Shown here: in pieces, positions 1 through 7,738 of the stretch | Position numbering within the stretch: the first letter of the stretch is position 1 | Layout of the letters: every line of letters starts with the position of its first letter | Translations under genes and position numbers: made by a program | Notes under the pieces: generated by a model | What the model was told of the DNA's origin: nothing | Databases searched by the model: none | What the model saw: only the letters and a program-made list of their open reading frames with translations | Origin: an uncultured Lachnospiraceae bacterium | Lineage (GTDB): Bacteria; Bacillota; Clostridia; Lachnospirales; Lachnospiraceae | Assembly (NCBI GenBank): GCA_947627245.1 | Contig: CANQVH010000008.1 | Span: forward strand, 1 to 64,000 | Direction of reading: 5' to 3' | DNA: 64,000 nucleotides

Positions 1-22
1 TCCACAGTATCTTAAACAGTAT

Positions 23-40
23 AGCACACAGACCTTGGAG
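23..40. repeat. short repeat, copy 1 (with 1389-1406)
   Basis: This 18-base stretch matches 1389-1406 at 17 of 18 positions (core AGACCTTGGAG). The second copy is the left arm of a good terminator hairpin. Here only a short AGACC/GGTCT hairpin can form. The two copies bracket the toxin-antitoxin pair, so they may be related terminators or remnants of an inserted segment. Confidence 0.5.
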
Positions 41-81
41 AGGGTCTATAAACACTACTACTTTATAATACGAGGAAAATA

Positions 82-165
82 ATGGTTCAGGTGCTCAGGA
101 TCGGGAAGCTGATGCAGATTCCGACTAAACAGTTCTGGCAGTGGTACGACAGTATGACAGCATGA
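82..165 (+). pseudogene. 27-codon fragment, possible gene remnant
   Basis: An ATG preceded by a purine-rich stretch opens a 27-codon frame ending in TGA. The predicted peptide is hydrophilic with a Trp/Tyr-rich end (FWQWYDSM). It is not recognised. It may be the tail of a decayed gene or a chance frame; nothing else in the first 300 bases looks coding. Confidence 0.2.
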
Positions 166-188
166 GCTCTGGCTATGCCCTGCAGGGT

Positions 189-209
189 TGTCGCAATGGT
201 TTTGTGACA
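189..209. promoter_or_regulatory. inverted repeat upstream of toxin-antitoxin promoter
   Basis: TGTCGCAA and TTGTGACA form 8-base arms (one mismatch) separated by 5 bases, about 20 bases upstream of the -35 element of the putative toxin-antitoxin promoter. The position suits an operator, but autoregulation by the antitoxin is only an inference. The same TGTCGCAA octamer recurs at 1647-1654 in the structured leader. Confidence 0.35.
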
Positions 210-230
210 TCCTTTTCCTACAAATAATTA

Positions 231-259
231 TGTACAAATCTGGGAAAAGCGTTTATAAT
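231..259 (+). promoter_or_regulatory. sigma-A-type promoter of toxin-antitoxin pair
   Basis: TGTACA, a 17-base spacer, then a perfect TATAAT. It lies 74 bases upstream of the antitoxin start and reads toward it. Confidence 0.55.
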
Positions 260-332
260 ATTTTATAGTGGTTTCATAAAAACGCACAGGATTAATATAT
301 GCAGAAAGTGTCAGAAAGGTGGTGCCGAGATT

Positions 333-599
333 ATGTCTGTACTGCAGGAACAGGCTGTTCAGATGATAGGGCGTTTGTCGGATGACAATGTGAGTTTTTT
401 AATAGAAATCATTCAAAGGCTTATGCTTCAAAAGGCACCTGTGAATGACAAGCTATTCATGCCTCCGGCAGAAAGTATGCGGGCGTTTGACAGGCTGAAT
501 GAGGCGCGCATGGAGATCAGGCAGTATTTGCCGGAAGACTTTGACCCGGACAGGGAGCTGGAGGAGGCACTGGCAGAACATTATGAAAGTTTTAGTTGA
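333..599 (+). CDS. antitoxin of PIN-type toxin-antitoxin pair
   Basis: A small acidic 88-residue protein immediately upstream of, and overlapping by 17 bases, a PIN-domain gene. That arrangement is typical of VapBC-like modules. The N-terminal half (about residues 1-32) is predicted helical; the C-terminal third is strongly acidic (PEDFDPDRELEEALAEHY), as expected of a toxin-neutralising tail. No classical AbrB, RHH or Phd DNA-binding motif is obvious, so the DNA-binding class is unassigned. The start is ATG behind AGAAAGGTGG. It probably binds and neutralises the downstream toxin and may repress its own promoter (231-259). Function comes mainly from context. Confidence 0.7.
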   Translation: MSVLQEQAVQMIGRLSDDNVSFLIEIIQRLMLQKAPVNDKLFMPPAESMRAFDRLNEARMEIRQYLPEDFDPDRELEEALAEHYESFS

Positions 600-993
600 T
601 ACGAATATCGTTGCGGACTTCATGGCAACGAGGGAACCGTTCTATGAGAACTCGGCAAAGCTTATGCAGAGGTGCGCGAGCGGAGAACTGAAAGGATATA
701 TTGCCTTTCACTCGGTGCCAAACCTGTGGTATATATTCAGGAAGGTTCCTGAGCTGAAACGGCGGGAATGGCTGACGGATTTATGTAGTATTTTACATGT
801 GGCTGGAGCTAGTCATGACGAAGTGCTGAAAGCAATTCAAATGGACAGTTTCAAAGACTTTGAAGATTGCCTGCAAGACAGGTGTGCTGAAAATGCCGGG
901 GCTGAGTATATCGTTACGCGGAATAAGGAAGATTTTGCGAATTCAAAAGTTCCCGCTGTCCTGCCGGAGGAATTGCTTGCAATGATGAGATAA
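583..993 (+). CDS. PIN-domain toxin (VapC-like ribonuclease)
   Basis: This 136-residue protein has the PIN-domain layout: LVDTNIVADF at residues 3-12 with the first catalytic Asp, a conserved Glu in the REPFYE segment (about 17-22), a second acidic cluster at KDFEDCLQ (about residues 91-98), and a late VTRNKEDF motif (about 110-117). PIN toxins are Mg-dependent endoribonucleases that usually cut tRNA or rRNA. The length is normal for the family. I chose the internal ATG at 583 because it begins directly at the PIN fold and overlaps the antitoxin stop, implying translational coupling. An earlier in-frame ATG at 499 would add 28 residues that merely read the antitoxin in another frame. All catalytic acids look present, so it is probably active. 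Confidence 0.82.
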   Translation: MKVLVDTNIVADFMATREPFYENSAKLMQRCASGELKGYIAFHSVPNLWYIFRKVPELKRREWLTDLCSILHVAGASHDEVLKAIQMDSFKDFEDCLQDRCAENAGAEYIVTRNKEDFANSKVPAVLPEELLAMMR

Positions 994-1393
994 CATTGGC
1001 TGCTGGCAATGTTCCCTGTCCGCTGCGACTAGGAGCACCGCCTGTCCATGCATGTCTACCGTGTGGACCGCGAGGGCAGGCTGAGCACTTCCGCATGATG
1101 ATTCCGGTGGACAGGACCTGCACAAACAGGTTCCCATAGTTGGACAGGAGGATCTATGTCTGCAGTGCGGCAGACCCTTTAACATCCACATACGCATATA
1201 CTGATATGGGGAGGGCGGGAGCTTTCCCCATTTTTTCACGATTTCCCCAATTAGCTCATATATGAGGGGAAATAACCCTTGTGCATCGCCCGTGGATGCG
1301 ATAGAATACTCTTGAGATTTTTGTACTATATTTCGGGGCAAGCATGAATCACCGAAAAAGGACAAAATAAAACAGTGCATCAATAAACAGCAC

Positions 1394-1438
1394 AAAGACC
1401 TTGGAGCGATGGCAAAACGTCATCCTCCGGGGTCTTTT
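1394..1438 (+). terminator. rho-independent terminator
   Basis: AAAGACC pairs with GGTCTTT, followed by TTGGAG/CTCCGG with two G-U pairs and an inner GATG/CATC, giving about 17 pairs around an 8-9 base loop and ending in a T tract. It is 400 bases beyond the toxin stop. Confidence 0.7.
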
Positions 1439-1472
1439 GATTTTATGAGAAAAATCTGCTCTTGGTAATTAG

Positions 1473-1498
1473 AAAAAATGTAGAAAAATACATTTTTT
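1473..1498. repeat. AT-rich perfect inverted repeat
   Basis: AAAAAATGTA and TACATTTTTT form perfect 10-base arms around a 6-base A-rich loop. It lies 33 bases upstream of a -35 element. A second, shorter repeat (AATGTT/AACATT) follows at about 1508-1526. It could be an operator or a bidirectional terminator. Confidence 0.5.
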
Positions 1499-1530
1499 AG
1501 TACAGAAAAATGTTCAAATAAACATTAATA

Positions 1531-1559
1531 TTGACACACACTTCACGCGGGGCTAGACT
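1531..1559 (+). promoter_or_regulatory. sigma-A-type promoter of orphan membrane gene
   Basis: A perfect TTGACA, 17-base spacer and TAGACT. The next gene start is about 170 bases away, leaving a long leader that contains the foldable segment 1628-1689. Confidence 0.6.
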
Positions 1560-1627
1560 GGTTGGGAAATCAATGTGATGAAGGAATTGGGACGGGCGAG
1601 TTTCGGAATAAGGTATACGTGAACTTC

Positions 1628-1689
1628 GATTTGAAGAGTCGGGGGTTGTCGCAAAATGCATACCCCTAGGGCATCCCGTAATTCAAATC
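1628..1689 (+). promoter_or_regulatory. structured 5' leader
   Basis: GATTTGAA (1628-1635) and TTCAAATC (1682-1689) are perfect complements and enclose a second stem, GGGGT (1642-1646) with ACCCC (1662-1666), plus a GGG/CCC-rich strand that could pair alternatively. It sits in the long leader ahead of the gene at 1733. It matches no riboswitch class I know. A cis-regulatory RNA is possible. Confidence 0.35.
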
Positions 1690-1732
1690 CCTGCAGGATA
1701 AGAAGTTTCATAAGGTATAAGGAGGGATGCGT

Positions 1733-2128
1733 TTGAAGAGCAGAAGAAAGAAGCTGGTTCTGATTGTGGTCGGAATTGCAATTTGTTTTGGCGGGATCGT
1801 TTTTTTCCTGTTCAGGAATTTTTTCTACAATAAATATAACGTACATGCCCGCAGAGCGGTACTGGAAACGCTAAGCGAAAGGTACGATCAGGAATTTGAG
1901 CTGTTGTCGACGGAATTTGAGACAAAAGAAACCGAGACAGGAGGAGCAAGGTACGTGCATATATGGACTTATCAGCTTCCGGACGAACAGGGAAGGCAGT
2001 TTGATGCATACGTGCGTTGCTACGGTTTGGTTGAAAGGGGCGACGGAAATTTTCTTGCTTCGGACTATTTCAACTATATTGACGACACTTATGGACAGCT
2101 TTGCATTGAGGAAAGGACGGGCAGTTGA
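1733..2128 (+). CDS. small membrane-anchored hypothetical protein
   Basis: A protein of about 131 residues with a basic start, one N-terminal transmembrane segment (about residues 8-28, LVLIVVGIAICFGGIVFF) and a hydrophilic extracytoplasmic domain containing RRAVLETLSERYDQEFELL and a Tyr/Asp-rich end. I do not recognise a characterised family. The start needs judgement: an ATG at 1727 abuts the GGAGGG ribosome site with no spacing, whereas the TTG at 1733 has an ideal 7-base spacing, so TTG is preferred. It is a single-gene unit with its own promoter and a long leader. It has no lipobox and no visible catalytic motif. Confidence 0.6.
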   Translation: MKSRRKKLVLIVVGIAICFGGIVFFLFRNFFYNKYNVHARRAVLETLSERYDQEFELLSTEFETKETETGGARYVHIWTYQLPDEQGRQFDAYVRCYGLVERGDGNFLASDYFNYIDDTYGQLCIEERTGS

Positions 2129-2194
2129 TTTGATCTGAGTTAATACGGACAGGAAACGGTATCTGCGTACATTTTGCAGAAATTCGGAATATAA

Positions 2195-2223
2195 TTTACT
2201 TTATTTGGTTGATTTGATAAAAT
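2195..2223 (+). promoter_or_regulatory. promoter of uxaC-esterase unit
   Basis: TTTACT, a 17-base spacer and TAAAAT, 47 bases upstream of the uxaC start. A separate TATAAT at 2190-2195 lacks a good -35. Confidence 0.5.
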
Positions 2224-2269
2224 AAAACGTAGATGAGACGGACGCTATAGGAGGAAGGAAAGGAAGGCG

Positions 2270-3688
2270 TTGAGTGCTGTGAAAGAATTTATGGACAGGG
2301 ATTTTTTGTTGTCGAACGAGACCGCGCGCAGGCTGTACCACGAGTATGCGGAAAAGATGCCGATTCTGGACTATCATTGTCATATCGGGGCGGAGGAGAT
2401 TGCGCAGGACAGAAGGTTTGACAATCTCGCGCAGGTATGGCTGGGCGGCGATCACTACAAATGGCGTCTGATGCGCGCCAACGGAGTGGAGGAACGCTAT
2501 ATTACAGGCGGCGCGCCCGATCGGGAGAAATTTCAGAAATGGGCGGAAACGCTGGAGCGGGCGATCGGGAATCCCCTGTATCACTGGAGCCATCTGGAGC
2601 TTCAGAGGTACTTCGGATATCACGGTGCGCTGAACGCCGGGACGGCGCAGGAGGTATGGGATCTGTGCAATGAGAAGCTTCACGGAGAGGAGTTTGGCGC
2701 AAGAGGGCTGATTCGGTCGTCGGGCGTCCGGCTGCTGTGCACCACCGATGATCCGGCGGATGACCTGCGCTGGCATAAGGTTTTGCGGGAGGATAAAAGC
2801 TTTGACGTTCAGGTTCTCCCGGCGTTCCGGCCGGAAAAGGCGATGAATATCGCCGCGCCGGGCTTTGCGGAGTATGCAAAGAAGCTGGGACAGACGGCGG
2901 ATGTGGAGATACGCAGCTTTGCGGACATGAAGACCGCGCTGAGACGGCGGATGGCGTTTTTCCATGAGATGGGTTGCCGGGAGTCGGATCACAGCTTGGA
3001 TTATGTGATGTATGAGGCCGCGGCGGACGCGGACGTGGAGGCCGTCTTTGCGAAAGCTCTCCGGGGAGAAGCGGTCTCATATGAGGAGGAACTGAAGTAT
3101 AAGACGGCGTTTCTTCTGTTTGCGGGGGAGGAATACAGCCGGCTCGGATGGGTGATGCAGCTTCACTACGGCGTGAAGCGCAACAACAATGCGAAGCTTT
3201 ATCGCGCGGTGGGCGCCGACGCTGGCGCGGACTGTATCAATGACTACACTCCGTCGGCCCCTCTTGCGGATTTTTTGAATGCGCTGAACAAGCGGGACGC
3301 ACTGCCGAGGACGATACTTTACAGTCTGGATCCGTCTGATAACGCGGCAATCGGGACTGTGATTGGGTGCTTTCAGGACGGGGAGTGCGCCGGAAAGCTG
3401 CAGCAAGGCAGCGCATGGTGGTTCAACGATCATAAGCAGGGGATCACCGCGCAGTTGACCTCGCTCGCGAATCTTGGACTGCTCGGGAACTTCGTTGGCA
3501 TGCTCACCGATTCCAGAAGCTTTTTGTCCTACACAAGACACGAATATTTCCGGAGAATTCTCTGTGACCTGATCGGCGGATGGGTGGAGAACGGCGAGTA
3601 CCCGAACGACGAGGCAGCGCTGGCCGCGATCGTGCAGGACGTCTCTTATCGGAACGCGGTCAGGTATTTCCGCTTTCCTGAGAAATAG
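2270..3688 (+). CDS. uxaC: glucuronate isomerase
   Basis: UxaC isomerises D-glucuronate to D-fructuronate (and galacturonate to tagaturonate) in the cytoplasm, the first step of hexuronate catabolism. The 472-residue length matches the family (about 470), and the metal-binding amidohydrolase-like motif DYHCHI is at residues 34-39. The sequence is family-like to the end (RHEYFRRILCDLIG, then VRYFRFPEK). The start is TTG, with GGAAAGG six bases upstream and several overlapping purine tracts; a GTG (2279) and an ATG (2291) are alternatives. It leads the locus and is followed 31 bases later by an acetylesterase. With the GH115 alpha-glucuronidase downstream, it would consume glucuronate released from glucuronoxylan. 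The next enzymes (uxuA, uxuB, kdgK, eda) are not in this window. Confidence 0.96.
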   Translation: MSAVKEFMDRDFLLSNETARRLYHEYAEKMPILDYHCHIGAEEIAQDRRFDNLAQVWLGGDHYKWRLMRANGVEERYITGGAPDREKFQKWAETLERAIGNPLYHWSHLELQRYFGYHGALNAGTAQEVWDLCNEKLHGEEFGARGLIRSSGVRLLCTTDDPADDLRWHKVLREDKSFDVQVLPAFRPEKAMNIAAPGFAEYAKKLGQTADVEIRSFADMKTALRRRMAFFHEMGCRESDHSLDYVMYEAAADADVEAVFAKALRGEAVSYEEELKYKTAFLLFAGEEYSRLGWVMQLHYGVKRNNNAKLYRAVGADAGADCINDYTPSAPLADFLNALNKRDALPRTILYSLDPSDNAAIGTVIGCFQDGECAGKLQQGSAWWFNDHKQGITAQLTSLANLGLLGNFVGMLTDSRSFLSYTRHEYFRRILCDLIGGWVENGEYPNDEAALAAIVQDVSYRNAVRYFRFPEK

Positions 3689-3719
3689 AGCGAAAAACGG
3701 GAAACAGGAGGAGCGACGG

Positions 3720-5681
3720 ATGCTCAGACTTCACAAATTGTTTCAAAACGGATGCGTGCTGCAGCAGGGCAGCCAATGCAGGATATGGGGCTGGAGCGAC
3801 CCGCTGGAAGAGGTGCGGCTGTCTGTGGAGGCTTTGCAGGAGCCGGATCAGGAAAAAAACAAAATGGGGAGCGTTTGCTGTCGGGCGCAGGTAACCGCGG
3901 ATGCGAACGGATTATTCGCGCTTACGTTAGAGACGCCGTCGGCGGGAGGCCCGTATCGAATGCGGGTGAAAAACTCAGGCGGAGACGAGGCGGTGTTGGA
4001 CGAGGTGTATGTGGGCGAGGTGTTTGTCTGCGCCGGACAGTCCAACATGGAGCTGCCGATGAGCAGGGTACGCGAACGCTTTCCCGAGGAATTCCAAAAC
4101 GGCGGCGCGCCGGATGTACACGAATACAAGGTGACGGAGCATTACGATTTTGACGGACCGCTCGAGGACCATGTGCAGGCGGAGTGGAGAGCCTGCGCGG
4201 GGGAAAAGCTCCCGGAGGTCTCCGCTTTTGCGTATTTTTTCGGCAAGGCGCTTGTCAAAGCAAAAAAGACGCCGGTGGGAATCCTGAATCTGAGCCTTGG
4301 CGGATCGCCCGCGGAGGCGTGGATGAGCCGCGAGGGACTGCACGAGTGGCCAGAGGCGATCGAGTGCGCCGAAAGATACCGGGACGGCGATTTTTGCCGC
4401 GATCTGGCAGAGCGCGAGGCGCGCGAGGAAGAAAACTGGCAGCGCGAGATCGTCCGCATGGAGGAAAAGAGCATTTCTGCGCCGTGGCGGGCGGCAACGC
4501 TTCCGGGGCAACTGAAGGACTGGGGGCTTGAGGATTTCTGCGGCTGCATTTATCTGCGGCGGACATTTGAGGCGCCGGAGGATTGTCTGCAATGTGACGG
4601 CCTGCTTCGGTTCGGGACGCTGGTGGACAGCGATACGATCTACATCAACGGAACCTGCGTGGGAGAGACGACTTATCGCTATCCGCCCCGGAGATACCGT
4701 GTCCCGGCCGGACTTCTGCACGAGGGGGAGAATGAGATTTTGATCCGTCTGGTATGCAGGACCGGTGAAGGCCGCAGTACGGCCGGACAGCCGACGGAGA
4801 TCGTCTGGGAGGACGAGACGAAAGGCATGAGGCGCGTATCGCTCGCGGGCGCGTGGGAGTATCAGGTGCGCGCGGTCTGCAAGACGGCGCCGGCGCAGAC
4901 GTTCGTCAGTTGGATGCCGACCGGCCTGTTTCACGGAATGGCCGCGCCCTGTCTGCCTTATCGGGTGCGGGGCGTGATCTGGTATCAGGGAGAGTCCAAC
5001 GACAGCCGTCCGCAGACCTATGCCGCCGTTTTGCGGGATTTGATCCGCGATTGGAGAAGCTGCTGGCAGCAGGAGAGGCTGCCGTTCGTTGTGATACAGT
5101 TGCCGAACTGCGGCGTGGACGTTGCGCCGGACGACGCGTGGCCGCAGGTCCGGGAGGCGCAGCGTCTGGCGGGTGAACTGCAGGATGTGGCCGTCACGGT
5201 GAATCTGGATGTTGGAGAGGACAACGATCTTCATCCGCGCGACAAGAAGACGGTGGCGGAGCGCGCCGCCTGCGCTGTGCGCGCGATGATCTACAAAGAG
5301 GACATAGCATGGAAGGCGCCGGAGGTCTGCGGCTGGGAGATACAAAAGACACGCGGCGCAAAGGGAATGCAAGGCCAAGGCAGCGGAGCGTGCTGTGTAC
5401 GGTTGCGCTTCGACGGCCGTGTAGCGCTGCGCCTGCGGCCGGAGGCGCAGGATGCTCCGGACAATCCGCACCTGTTTGAGCTCGCCTCCGGGGACGGAGT
5501 CTACCGTCCCGCCTCTGCGCGTGTGGAGGGAGAGTACGTGCTCTTGCAGGCGGAAGGGACGACGGATCCCGAGTATGTGCGGTACGCGTGGTCCCGGGCG
5601 CCGGGCGCAACGCTTTTGTACGGGGAGAACGGATTCTGTGTCGGTCCATTTCGGCTTTGCCTGAAAAAACAGCTCCCGTAG
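3720..5681 (+). CDS. SGNH-family acetylesterase (sialate O-acetylesterase type)
   Basis: A 653-residue protein of the sialate O-acetylesterase/acetylxylan esterase class. It has the nucleophile block AGQSNMELPM (Ser 108), a second conserved block GVIWYQGESN near residues 417-426, and a DxxH-type block (DNDLHPRDK) near 501-509 carrying the catalytic His. Between the first two blocks lies an inserted beta-rich region (about 265-345, YLRRTFEAPED to GENEILIRL) resembling a galactose-binding-like domain, as in other family members. There is no signal peptide, so it should act in the cytoplasm. It follows uxaC in the same unit. I infer that it deacetylates imported acetylated xylo-oligosaccharides; sialic acid is less likely because no sialate genes are nearby. 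Confidence 0.85.
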   Translation: MLRLHKLFQNGCVLQQGSQCRIWGWSDPLEEVRLSVEALQEPDQEKNKMGSVCCRAQVTADANGLFALTLETPSAGGPYRMRVKNSGGDEAVLDEVYVGEVFVCAGQSNMELPMSRVRERFPEEFQNGGAPDVHEYKVTEHYDFDGPLEDHVQAEWRACAGEKLPEVSAFAYFFGKALVKAKKTPVGILNLSLGGSPAEAWMSREGLHEWPEAIECAERYRDGDFCRDLAEREAREEENWQREIVRMEEKSISAPWRAATLPGQLKDWGLEDFCGCIYLRRTFEAPEDCLQCDGLLRFGTLVDSDTIYINGTCVGETTYRYPPRRYRVPAGLLHEGENEILIRLVCRTGEGRSTAGQPTEIVWEDETKGMRRVSLAGAWEYQVRAVCKTAPAQTFVSWMPTGLFHGMAAPCLPYRVRGVIWYQGESNDSRPQTYAAVLRDLIRDWRSCWQQERLPFVVIQLPNCGVDVAPDDAWPQVREAQRLAGELQDVAVTVNLDVGEDNDLHPRDKKTVAERAACAVRAMIYKEDIAWKAPEVCGWEIQKTRGAKGMQGQGSGACCVRLRFDGRVALRLRPEAQDAPDNPHLFELASGDGVYRPASARVEGEYVLLQAEGTTDPEYVRYAWSRAPGATLLYGENGFCVGPFRLCLKKQLP

Positions 5682-5714
5682 TTGTGCATTCTGCCGGTTC
5701 ACATCGTGCGAATA

Positions 5715-5743
5715 TTGATTTTTTGGACAGAATTTTTTATAAT
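5715..5743 (+). promoter_or_regulatory. promoter of sensor kinase/regulator genes
   Basis: TTGATT, a 17-base spacer and a perfect TATAAT, giving a leader of about 80 bases that contains the 12-G tract. Confidence 0.65.
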
Positions 5744-5804
5744 TTGCTTACATAGAAGCGCCGCGGACCTGCACGCGAGAGGTGTGGAGGGCGCGGAGTA
5801 TTTT

Positions 5805-5816
5805 GGGGGGGGGGGG
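5805..5816. repeat. 12-G homopolymer upstream of kinase start
   Basis: Twelve consecutive G residues lie 13 bases before the kinase ATG (5830). It is the longest G run I saw in the window. An in-frame GTG at 5782 reads through it (GGGG in the peptide), so a length change would shift that longer frame and also alter the ribosome-binding region. Such tracts are slippage-prone and also sequencing-error-prone. Confidence 0.8.
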
Positions 5817-5829
5817 AAGCGGGCCTGCG

Positions 5830-7611
5830 ATGAAGAAATTATCGGCATGGATGAGAAAACAGCGGAATCGGATAAACGATATCAGCCTGAGAAAAAAGCT
5901 CTACGGGCTCTACATTTTCTGCGTTCTCGTGCCTCTTATCGTGACGGACGGCGTGATCCTCTACAGCCTGATCCGGACAGAGCAGGCCGAACAGCAGCAC
6001 GAGATGGAGAGTCAGGCCAGCTCGGTACAGTACAGCATTTCGCGTTTCGTGGAGAATTCGGCTACCGTGGCGAAGAGCTTCTACATGAACGACTACGTAC
6101 GGGATTTTCTGGATACGCGTTATAAGGACGACCTTGACTATGTGGTCGAATACCAGAAATTCATGCGGAACTCTCTGCTCGGAACCAACCTCGGGGTAGA
6201 CAATACAAAGATCACGATCTGCGCGGACAACGCGACGATCGTCAACGGCGGCGGCTTCCTGCGGCTGTCTGAGATTTCGGACACGCCATGGTATCTGCAT
6301 TTGAAGGAAAGCCCGCTGAACGCTGTCTTGTTCTTTTTTTACGATGACCTGAACGTGCCGTACGAAAAGGCAGAGCGGAAGGTAATGTTTTTGCAGAAGC
6401 TGAACCGTTTCCTGCGCGACGACACGGAGAAGCTGCTGAAGATCGAGATCGACTACGGGGATCTGGAACGGGACATCCAGAATATGAACTACGAAAATTC
6501 CATCTACGTCTGCAGGGGAGACGAGTTGCTGTTCTCCAATGCCGGAGCGAACAATGTCGGGCAGCCGTTCGAGGCGTTCACGCTGGCGGATCAAGTCGGA
6601 TATCAGAAGGATTTTACGATCTACGGCGAGACGCTGAGTATCCGTATCCTGCGCGGAGAATTTAATCTTTTTGAAGTGCTCAGGGAGCATATCCCGATGC
6701 TTGTACTGCTTTTGCTGATCAACATCATCCTGCCGTGGACGCTGATGCGGCAGATCGGAAAGTCGATCACGCAGCGCATCGGCAGGCTCAGCCGGGTGTT
6801 CGAGCAGGTGGATCACGACACGCTGGCAAGGATCGCACACGTGGACGGGCAGGACGAGATCGGCAGTCTGATGGAGAATTACAACCGTATGGCAGACCGT
6901 ATGAACGGACTGATCCAGACCGTATACAAGGACAGGCTGCGGGAGCAGGAGATCAATATCGCGCGTCAGAGCGCGGAGCTTCGCGCGCTTCACAGCCAGA
7001 TCAACCCGCATTTCCTGTTCAACGCGCTGGAGAGCATCCGCATGCACAGCATCCTGAAGGAAGAATTCGAGACGGCCGGCATGGTGGAGAAGCTGACGGT
7101 CATGGAGCGCCAGACCGTAGACTGGACGTCGGATACCGGCACGGTCAGCCGTGAGATGGAGTTTGTCGAGGCGTATCTGGAGTTGCAGAAATACCGCTTC
7201 GGCGATCGGCTTTCCTATCGGCTGGAGGTGTCGGAGGAGTGCAGGGAACAGGAGATTCCACGGCTCACGGTCACAACGCTGGCGGAGAATGCCTGCGTGC
7301 ATGGGATCGAGAGCAAGACGACGCCGGGCTGGATCTTCATCCGCGTCTACCGGGAAGGGCAGGAGCTGTGTATCGAGGTGGAGGACACCGGCGGGGGCAT
7401 GGAGGAAGAAGAGCTTCAGACCCTCCAATACCGGATGGATCACGCGAGCATCGATATGCTGAAGGAAAAAGGACATGTAGGCATCGTGAACGTGTGCCTG
7501 CGCCTCCGTATGATGACGAATGACCGCGCCAAGTTCACGGTAGAGAGCGAAAAGGGAATCGGCACCACAGTATCAATTCGGATCCCGTTTTCAGGGGCCA
7601 GCAGTGAGTAA
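5830..7611 (+). CDS. YesM-type sensor histidine kinase
   Basis: A 593-residue membrane kinase. TM1 is at about residues 24-47, followed by an extracytoplasmic sensor domain (about 48-285), TM2 at about 289-308, a HAMP segment, then the His_kinase motif SQINPHFLFNALESI with the phospho-acceptor His 394. The HATPase domain follows, with LAENACVHG and EDTGGGM. This is the class that, with AraC-type response regulators, controls carbohydrate ABC importers in Firmicutes. ATG 5830 is preferred over an upstream in-frame GTG (5782) because TM1 and its basic leader start there. Its partner regulator follows after a 127-base gap occupied by an unusual hairpin. The likely stimulus is a xylan-derived oligosaccharide, inferred from neighbours. 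Confidence 0.93.
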   Translation: MKKLSAWMRKQRNRINDISLRKKLYGLYIFCVLVPLIVTDGVILYSLIRTEQAEQQHEMESQASSVQYSISRFVENSATVAKSFYMNDYVRDFLDTRYKDDLDYVVEYQKFMRNSLLGTNLGVDNTKITICADNATIVNGGGFLRLSEISDTPWYLHLKESPLNAVLFFFYDDLNVPYEKAERKVMFLQKLNRFLRDDTEKLLKIEIDYGDLERDIQNMNYENSIYVCRGDELLFSNAGANNVGQPFEAFTLADQVGYQKDFTIYGETLSIRILRGEFNLFEVLREHIPMLVLLLLINIILPWTLMRQIGKSITQRIGRLSRVFEQVDHDTLARIAHVDGQDEIGSLMENYNRMADRMNGLIQTVYKDRLREQEINIARQSAELRALHSQINPHFLFNALESIRMHSILKEEFETAGMVEKLTVMERQTVDWTSDTGTVSREMEFVEAYLELQKYRFGDRLSYRLEVSEECREQEIPRLTVTTLAENACVHGIESKTTPGWIFIRVYREGQELCIEVEDTGGGMEEEELQTLQYRMDHASIDMLKEKGHVGIVNVCLRLRMMTNDRAKFTVESEKGIGTTVSIRIPFSGASSE

Positions 7612-7643
7612 GAGATAGAGATAGAATATAAATCACACGAACA

Positions 7644-7720
7644 GCCGCAAACGGGGCAGGATATCTTCGGGAAGGACCTATAGGGGCGTCCACCCGAAGA
7701 TGTTCCTGTCAGTTTGCGGC
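7644..7720. repeat. long hairpin with conserved loop, copy 1
   Basis: The outer stem GCCGCAAAC/GTTTGCGGC is followed by CAGG/CCTG, a small asymmetric bulge and an apical ATCTTCGGG/CCCGAAGAT, enclosing a 21-nt loop at 7672-7692 (it contains ACCTATAGGGGCG; its ends GGAC and GTCC can pair). The loop is the exact reverse complement of the loop of the hairpin at 54412-54477, while the stems are unrelated. It lies between the kinase and regulator genes. There is no T tract after it, so a simple terminator is unlikely. Confidence 0.85.
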
Positions 7721-7738
7721 GTCAGGGAGGAGATATAC

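Larger units (their letters stand above)
994..1726. other. 733-bp region with no intact gene
   Basis: No frame here looks like a real gene. At about 1040-1200 short stretches in different frames look protein-like (HVYRVDREGRL, then DLCLQCGRPFNIHI) but are broken by stops and frame changes, consistent with a decayed gene. The rest holds a terminator hairpin (1394-1438), an AT-rich palindrome (1473-1498), a promoter (1531-1559) and a structured leader (1628-1689). A G-rich segment with TTGTCGCAAAATGC at 1646-1659 loosely resembles IS terminal repeats, but no transposase is present. Confidence 0.6.

Noticed and set aside
943-1395. 150-codon open frame on the minus strand over the toxin tail and intergenic DNA
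   Set aside because: No ribosome site, no family-like composition, and it overlaps the confident PIN gene and the left half of a terminator; treated as chance.
1646-1659. TTGTCGCAAAATGC segment resembling insertion-sequence terminal repeats
   Set aside because: No transposase, no matching second end and no target duplication in the window; noted only as part of the structured leader.
3975-5702. 575-codon minus-strand frame over the esterase gene
   Set aside because: Arg/Leu/Ala-rich composition typical of antisense frames in GC-rich genes; the plus-strand protein has full catalytic motifs.
5839-7476. Long minus-strand frame opposite the kinase
   Set aside because: Low-complexity His/Arg/Leu composition; shadow of the conserved kinase.
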